From Granulibacter bethesdensis (GTDB taxonomy: Bacteria; Pseudomonadota; Alphaproteobacteria; Acetobacterales; Acetobacteraceae): a stretch of DNA of 64,000 bases. This document shows positions 59,143 through 64,000 of this stretch, one piece after another. Below the pieces are notes generated by a model. It did not search any database, had not been told where the DNA came from, and saw only the letters and a program-made list of their open reading frames with translations. Numbering within the stretch: the stretch's first letter is position 1; the number at the start of each line of letters is the position of its first letter. The stretch lies in NCBI RefSeq assembly GCF_001889545.1, contig NZ_CP018194.1:372001-436000 (forward strand). The letters run 5' to 3'. A program made the position numbers and the translations under genes.

Positions 59143-59427
59143 GGGTGCTCTCCCGGGGGAAGGGGTGGCGGGGGCAGCATGCGCGAGGCAATCCGGCTGG
59201 CAGGACCAGAGCAACGCCGTACGGTGCCCGGTAATATCAGCCATGGTCAACCATGACGGCTCATGACCGGTTATTAATTTTCCATGGAGACGGCAGCCGG
59301 GCAAAGGCGTTTCTTTTACATCTTGTCATAAACGCAGAGCTTGATCGCTTTTTGTCCTGAAACAAGATAATGTGACATCAAGATCCATGGCCGGGCTTCG
59401 TTCCGACCGTCTACAGGAGAATCGTGT

Positions 59428-60201
59428 ATGGCCTTTCGTCCAGATAACAGCGTCCGCCCGGGCGTCTGGGGTGCCGCCGACACCGCATCCATGGATGCCG
59501 GTCTGCGCGCCTACATGCTGCGTGTGTTCAACTGGATGGCATCCGGTGTGGCTCTGACCGGTATTGTGGCCTACGCCATTGCCCATACCAGCCTGATGAA
59601 TGCTTTCTATCATCCGGTGATGACCGAGCAGGGTGTGAGCATCCAGCCCACGGCGCTCGCCTTTATCTCCATGATTTCGCCGCTGGCTTTCGTGCTGGTG
59701 CTGAGCTTCGGCATCAACCGGCTCAGCCTCGGTACGGTGCAGGCGCTGTTCTGGTTGCTCTGTGTTGCCATGGGCGCCAGCCTGACCAATATCTTTCTGG
59801 TTTATACCAATGCCTCGATCGTGCAGACCTTCTTCGTGTCTGCGGCGACATTCGCGGCGATGAGCCTGTATGGATACACCACGCGATCCGACCTGACCCG
59901 TTTCGGCAGTTTTCTGATGATGGGGCTGATCGGGATTGTGATTGCCTCGGTGGTCAATCTGTTTGTCCATAGCGGCATGATGGGCTTCATGATCAGCGTG
60001 ATCGGCGTACTGGTGTTCACCGGGCTGACCGCCTACGACACCCAGCGTATCAAGGTGGATTATGCGCAGTTCGCCGCTCAGGGTGGCAGCGATTTCGCCG
60101 CCCGGCGTTCGGTGTTCGATGCGCTTCAGCTTTATCTGAACTTCATCAACCTGTTCATGATGCTGTTGCGCCTGCTGGGTAATCGCGCCAGCAACGACTG
60201 A
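59428..60201 (+). CDS. Bax inhibitor-1 / YccA-type membrane protein
   Basis: Seven-helix inner-membrane protein of 257 residues, with RAYMLRVFNWMASGVALTGIVAYAIA at the start, and TAYDTQRIKVDY and LYLNFINLFMMLLRLLG near the end, all conserved in the BI-1/TMBIM family, thought to be pH-sensitive Ca2+ leak channels. A strong intrinsic terminator follows 27 bases after the stop. Confidence 0.93.
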   Translation: MAFRPDNSVRPGVWGAADTASMDAGLRAYMLRVFNWMASGVALTGIVAYAIAHTSLMNAFYHPVMTEQGVSIQPTALAFISMISPLAFVLVLSFGINRLSLGTVQALFWLLCVAMGASLTNIFLVYTNASIVQTFFVSAATFAAMSLYGYTTRSDLTRFGSFLMMGLIGIVIASVVNLFVHSGMMGFMISVIGVLVFTGLTAYDTQRIKVDYAQFAAQGGSDFAARRSVFDALQLYLNFINLFMMLLRLLGNRASND

Positions 60202-60228
60202 TCCACCCCACTGTCAGTCCTGAATCAG

Positions 60229-60263
60229 AACCGGCCGGGAATTGCATCCCGGCCGGTTTTTTT
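60229..60263 (+). terminator. Rho-independent terminator after the BI-1 gene
   Basis: A 12-base stem (aaccggccggga/tcccggccggtt), six-base loop, followed by a T tract. It lies between convergent genes. Confidence 0.9.
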
Positions 60264-60292
60264 GTGTCTGGTGGCGGAAGAAAAAATCTGGT

Positions 60293-61072
60293 TCAGCGGG
60301 CTGCGGGAGCGATGGCGTTTTCCAGCGTCGGCAGATCGACTGCACCGGGGAACAGCCTGGACCCGATGACATAGGCCGGTGTGCCTTCCAGCCCCAGCGA
60401 GCGCCCGAGAGCGATATTATCCGCCAGTCGCTTTTCGATGGCCGGGTCCTGCATGTCTTTGTGGAGTCTGTCGACATCCAGCCCCAGCGTGCGGGCCTGC
60501 CGGTCGATTTCCTCCTGCGTCAGATCGGGAGAGCCATGCATCAGGGCTGCCCGCAACTGCACATAACCACCCTGTTTCTGTGCTGCCAGCAAAGCACGGG
60601 AACCAAGTTCGCTTTTGGCCCCCAGAATCGGCATGTCTTTATAGACAACCCGGAGTTCTGGGTGTTTGCGGATCAGCTCATTCATGACCGGTACCATGCG
60701 CCGGCAATAGGGGCAGCGCACATCGTAGAATTCGACGATCGAGGTGGATCCTTTCGGATTGCCCGCAACGGGGTCGGCCGGATCGCTGGTCAGACGGGAC
60801 GCATTGGCTGCAATGGCGCTTTCCCTGGCGGTGAGCGCGCGGCGGTTTTCATCCTGTTGCAGGGCGGTGATGGCGTCTTTCAGAATAGTCGGATCCTTGA
60901 CCAGAGCCTGACGCAGGATGGTCACGATTTCGGAGCGTTGGGCCGGTGTGAAGGTTTCGCTGTGGACGGCACCGGGCAGCAGCAGGCCAGCAAGGATGGG
61001 CAGGACAAGCAGGCCATGACGCCGAAAAGACTGGCGCGGGGCCTCGGAATAAAAGAGAGAAAGGCTGGACAT
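60293..61072 (-). CDS. DsbA-family thiol:disulfide oxidoreductase
   Basis: Exported protein of 259 residues. After a signal (LLVLPILAGLLLPGAVHS, about 21-38) and a helical N-terminal stretch rich in Ala/Arg, the thioredoxin domain begins STSIVEFYDVRCPYCRRM, with active site Cys120-Pro-Tyr-Cys123; GTPAYVIG supplies the cis-Pro loop. Layout resembles ScsC/BdbD-like DsbA relatives that lie outside the classical DsbA-DsbB pair. Start at 61072. Confidence 0.88.
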   Translation of the reverse strand: MSSLSLFYSEAPRQSFRRHGLLVLPILAGLLLPGAVHSETFTPAQRSEIVTILRQALVKDPTILKDAITALQQDENRRALTARESAIAANASRLTSDPADPVAGNPKGSTSIVEFYDVRCPYCRRMVPVMNELIRKHPELRVVYKDMPILGAKSELGSRALLAAQKQGGYVQLRAALMHGSPDLTQEEIDRQARTLGLDVDRLHKDMQDPAIEKRLADNIALGRSLGLEGTPAYVIGSRLFPGAVDLPTLENAIAPAAR

Positions 61073-61334
61073 AAGGCTGTTTCCTGCACTGCTTTTCTGC
61101 CCGAAGCCGGGCGTGGCGATGGCCGTGATACGCAAGCTTTGGCGGATCGGGCCGGTAACGTCCAGTTACGGTCAGGTCAGGATTGGCGGAAGAAGGTTGC
61201 AAGAGGACAGAGAGGCATGCGGGGCGAAGTTATGCTCCTGCTCTGCGTTGCCCGCAGCGGGAAGCTGTTTTAAGCCTTGATTGATTGCGGCATCATAGCG
61301 GTGCCGCCGAATCAGTCATAAGGGGTCGCAGCCT

Positions 61335-62756
61335 GTGAATTCCGCCCGGATACGATGGACACACCGCTTGCGGCAGGGTGTCGCATTGTCGGCCGCCCTG
61401 ATGATGGCAGGATGCTCGACAGTCAGCGGCATGAGCGATCTCGTGTTCGGTTCCGACAAGCCTGTTGGCCCCCAGCCGGGTTATATCAAGGGTTTTGTTG
61501 GCGGGGTGGCCGCTGATGAGCCGCGGGCGGCTCTGGTGGCGCGCGATGTGCTGTCTTCTGGCGGCAATGCGGCCGATGCGGCGGTGGCGCTGGCCATGAT
61601 GCTGACGGTCACGCTGCCATCACGCGCGTCGCTGGGCGGGGGCGGTGCCTGTCTGGCCTATCGTCCTGATGGTAAGGGAGGGCTGAAGGAACCGCAGGCA
61701 ATCATGTTCCTGCCACAGCCCGCGCCGCAGATTGGCGGTTCTTCCCGTCCGGCGGCGATTCCAGCCATGGCGCAGGGCTTTCAGCTTCTCAACAGCCGTT
61801 TCGGCAGCAAAAGCTTTCGCAGTCTGGTGCTGAAAGCCGAAGAAACGGCCCGGTTCGGCTTTCCGGTTTCGGCTGCGTTGGCGGCGGATTTTCAGGTGGT
61901 TGGCGGGGCTTTGCTGGAAGATGCCGGCAGCCGTGCCGTGTTCGGTGCCAATGGCTGGCTGCCCGGTATCGGCGATCAACTGGTTCAGCCCGAACTGGCC
62001 AACAGCCTGTTGCGACTGCGCGGGTTTGGCGATCAGAGCTATGAGGCGGCTATTGAAGCCGCTGCTCCGAAGCTTGGCCTGAGACTGACGATCGACACAT
62101 CACAGGCCAAGCTCGCGCCCCCCGTGGTGGTGAAGGCCGGGCGGGACAGTGTCGCTTTTCTGCCGCCGCCCGCCGATGGCGGTATCGCTGCTGCTGCTGC
62201 GTTCAAGCTGTTGCAATCTGATCCGGGTCAGTGGCGTCGGGCGCAACAGCGTGCAGAAGCTGCCGCTTCCGCATGGCGGAGTGGTCATGCCTCGGTGGAA
62301 GGTATTCTGAACGGGGCTGGCAGCAGCCATGCCCTGCCGCCTCTGCCGGCCTCGACCAGCTTTGTGACCATGGACCGGGACGGCAATGCGGTTTCCTGCG
62401 CCCTGACGATGAATAATCTGTTCGGGAATGGGGAAGTCCTGCCGGGAACCGGTATTCTGCTCGCAGCGTCACCTGATCGTGGTCCGCAGCCGCTGCTGTC
62501 TGCGGCGCTGGCATGGAGCCCTGAGAAAAACGCATTTCGTGCGGCAACGGCGGGATCGGGTCAGGAAGGCGCCCCGCTTGCCGCCGGCGCCGCGATGGCC
62601 AATGCCCTGCGCAGCCGTGAAGCCATTGCCACAAAACTGCCGGAACCGGCGCGGATGAACGCCATTGGCTGTGCCGGCTATCTGCCGGGTAGTAGCGGAA
62701 GCTGTGGTTGGGTGACTGATCCCAAAGGGGCTGGAGTCGCATTGGGGGCACGCTGA
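61335..62756 (+). CDS. Gamma-glutamyltransferase-like lipoprotein, probably altered catalysis
   Basis: A 473-residue predicted lipoprotein (SAALMMAGC, lipid Cys at residue 27) homologous to gamma-glutamyltransferases: SSGGNAADAAVALAMML near residues 74-90, GGGGACLAY, then the nucleophile region. Where classical enzymes have Thr-Thr-His at the autoprocessing site, this has Ser340-Thr341-Ser342 before MDRDGNAVS. The GSPGGS loop is replaced by GSGQEG. It is about 100 residues shorter than E. coli Ggt. Activity is uncertain. It overlaps the aminotransferase start by one base. Confidence 0.72.
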   Translation: MNSARIRWTHRLRQGVALSAALMMAGCSTVSGMSDLVFGSDKPVGPQPGYIKGFVGGVAADEPRAALVARDVLSSGGNAADAAVALAMMLTVTLPSRASLGGGGACLAYRPDGKGGLKEPQAIMFLPQPAPQIGGSSRPAAIPAMAQGFQLLNSRFGSKSFRSLVLKAEETARFGFPVSAALAADFQVVGGALLEDAGSRAVFGANGWLPGIGDQLVQPELANSLLRLRGFGDQSYEAAIEAAAPKLGLRLTIDTSQAKLAPPVVVKAGRDSVAFLPPPADGGIAAAAAFKLLQSDPGQWRRAQQRAEAAASAWRSGHASVEGILNGAGSSHALPPLPASTSFVTMDRDGNAVSCALTMNNLFGNGEVLPGTGILLAASPDRGPQPLLSAALAWSPEKNAFRAATAGSGQEGAPLAAGAAMANALRSREAIATKLPEPARMNAIGCAGYLPGSSGSCGWVTDPKGAGVALGAR

Positions 62757-63916
62757 TGGCACTGAAAATCGGGCGGGGTGGTCTGACCCCTCCTTTCATC
62801 GTCATGGATGTGATTTCAGCCGCCAATGCGCGGGCGCGGTCTTTGCCCCCCGGTATGCCCGGAGTGATCCGTATGGAGGTTGGCCAACCCTCCACCGGCG
62901 CCCCCGCCGGAGCGATCGCGGCCGCAAAGCAGGCGCTCGGGAGTGGTGATCCGCTCGGCTATACCGAAGCGTTCGGTCTGCCGGTGCTGCGGGAGCGTAT
63001 CGCCGCGCATATTCGTGACTGGTATGGCATTGAGGTGCCTGTGTCCCGCATTGCGGTCACGGTTGGTGCCTCCGGCGCTTTCCCGCTGGCTTTTCTGGCT
63101 GCGTTCAATCCGGGGGATCGGGTGGCATTGGCGGCCCCTTATTATCCGCCTTACCTCAATATTCTGAAGGCGCTGGGGCTGGAGCCGGTTGTCATCGAAA
63201 CCGGGCCTGATACACGCTACCAGCCTGATCTTGCGGCGCTGGAGGCGCTTGATCCACGTCCTGATGGGCTGATCATTGCCAGCCCCTGCAACCCGGCGGG
63301 AACAATGCTGCTGCCGGATGAGCTGAAAGCGCTGGCGGAGTGGTGTGAGCAGGCAGGAGTCAGATTGATCTCCGACGAGATTTATCACGGGCTGCAATAT
63401 GATACGCCGCTTTCGACTGCCTCGGCTTTTTCGTCCTCTGCGATCGTCATCAACAGTTTCAGCAAGTATTTCAGTATGACCGGATGGCGGGTCGGCTGGA
63501 TGGTGCTGCCGGAGGATCTGGTTCGTCCGGTCGAGCGGCTGGCACAGAATCTGTTCATCAGCGCACCGCATATCAGCCAGCGTGCGGCTCTGGCTGCGTT
63601 CGACTGTACGGCAGAGCTGGAAGCGAATCTTGATCGTTTCCGCTGCAACCGGCTGGAACTTCTGGCCAATCTGCCCCGATGCGGTTTCGCGCGGTTGTCG
63701 CAGGCACAGGGGGCTTTCTATATCTATGCCGATATTTCAGGCCGGACCGGGGACAGCGCCGCCTTCTGCACCCGTATGCTTGAAGAGATCGGTATTGCTG
63801 TCACACCAGGACTGGATTTTGATGCTGCTCGTGGGCATCGTACGATGCGCTTCAGCTACTGCGGTGCGGAAAGTGATATCAGGGAGGCCGTGGAACGCCT
63901 CTCCGGCTGGCGCTGA
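62756..63916 (+). CDS. Class I/II pyridoxal-phosphate aminotransferase
   Basis: Fold type I aminotransferase of 386 residues. N-terminal IRMEVGQPSTGAP, the phosphate-anchoring GASGAFPLAF, Asn/Pro region SPCNPAGTML, DEIYHGLQY and the Schiff-base lysine in NSFSKYFSMTGWRVGW are all present, as is the C-terminal TMRFSYC Arg. The substrate is not evident. It directly follows the GGT-like gene (TGATG overlap). Confidence 0.9.
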   Translation: MALKIGRGGLTPPFIVMDVISAANARARSLPPGMPGVIRMEVGQPSTGAPAGAIAAAKQALGSGDPLGYTEAFGLPVLRERIAAHIRDWYGIEVPVSRIAVTVGASGAFPLAFLAAFNPGDRVALAAPYYPPYLNILKALGLEPVVIETGPDTRYQPDLAALEALDPRPDGLIIASPCNPAGTMLLPDELKALAEWCEQAGVRLISDEIYHGLQYDTPLSTASAFSSSAIVINSFSKYFSMTGWRVGWMVLPEDLVRPVERLAQNLFISAPHISQRAALAAFDCTAELEANLDRFRCNRLELLANLPRCGFARLSQAQGAFYIYADISGRTGDSAAFCTRMLEEIGIAVTPGLDFDAARGHRTMRFSYCGAESDIREAVERLSGWR

Positions 63917-63934
63917 TCCGGAACGACGGATGGG

Positions 63935-64000
63935 TCAGGGCAGTTTGATGATCTTGTGATAGCCGCGCCCGAAATAGATCAGCCCTTCATGGGATGGGCC
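63935..64000 (-). CDS. C-terminal fragment of a gene running off the window
   Basis: The minus strand reads 21 codons then a stop, ending LIYFGRGYHKIIKLP. The gene begins beyond base 64000, so identity cannot be decided. Its stop lies 18 bases past the convergent aminotransferase stop. Confidence 0.45.
   Translation of the reverse strand, partial: GPSHEGLIYFGRGYHKIIKLP

Overview
The window looks like chromosome of an acetic acid bacterium (Acetobacteraceae, Alphaproteobacteria) that oxidises methanol. The base composition is GC-rich, genes are tightly packed, and alphaproteobacterial families such as GapR, DUF1244, DUF1491 and OpgC are present. A full calcium-type methanol dehydrogenase cluster in such a background points to something like Granulibacter bethesdensis; the genus is my inference, not shown by the sequence. 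I saw no rRNA, insertion sequence, prophage or CRISPR array. There are two tRNA genes: Pro(CGG) at 17583-17659 and Leu(UAA) at 57614-57698.

Layout. 1-12.9 kb: gyrB, a DUF1275 membrane protein, a secreted-looking repeat protein with a very AT-rich upstream region (5015-5742), a lipoprotein aspartyl protease coupled to radA, two glycosyltransferases, NAD kinase, a nitrilase-family amidase, and a small NepR-like gene. 12.9-24 kb: an SGNH-like/OpgC pair, a TctC-like protein, apt, tRNA-Pro, a lower-GC membrane protein, a LOG-family protein, a cytochrome b, and the phosphatidylethanolamine pair psd-pssA.

24-36.3 kb is the core of the window. mxaD is divergent from mxaFJGIRSACKL, which is followed without a gap by moxY-moxX. 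MxaF/MxaI form the PQQ methanol dehydrogenase, MxaG (cytochrome cL) takes its electrons, MxaJ and MxaD are periplasmic helpers, and MxaR/S/A/C/K/L are the MoxR-ATPase and von Willebrand machinery that matures the enzyme and inserts Ca2+. MoxY/MoxX is the sensor-regulator pair expected to control the system. Most joints from mxaR to moxX are overlapping stop/start codons, so the block is probably one transcript.

36.3-48.3 kb: a mannose-1-phosphate guanylyltransferase, small hypotheticals, a tandem pair of OmpA-type porins identical over about 1.13 kb (gene conversion signature), a circularly permuted ATP-grasp/alpha-E pair, a second two-DTG lipoprotein protease coupled to pyruvate kinase, and glycerate 2-kinase. 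48.5-64 kb: DUF1244, gapR, oligoendopeptidase F, an ABC1 kinase, a class A penicillin-binding protein, an outer-membrane copper receptor with a CxxxM/HxM site next to a His-rich DUF2946 protein, tRNA-Leu, a minimal zincin, a zinc-type ArsR repressor, thpR, a Bax-inhibitor-1 protein, a DsbA-like oxidoreductase, a degenerate-looking gamma-glutamyltransferase lipoprotein and a class I/II aminotransferase.

No wholly new multigene system is obvious. The points most worth following up are the ompA gene conversion, the mxa cluster architecture (mxaD divergent, moxYX fused to the operon, a hairpin after mxaF, Asn in the MxaR Walker B), the two protease lipoproteins coupled to housekeeping genes, the AT-rich island, and an orphan terminator suggesting a small RNA.
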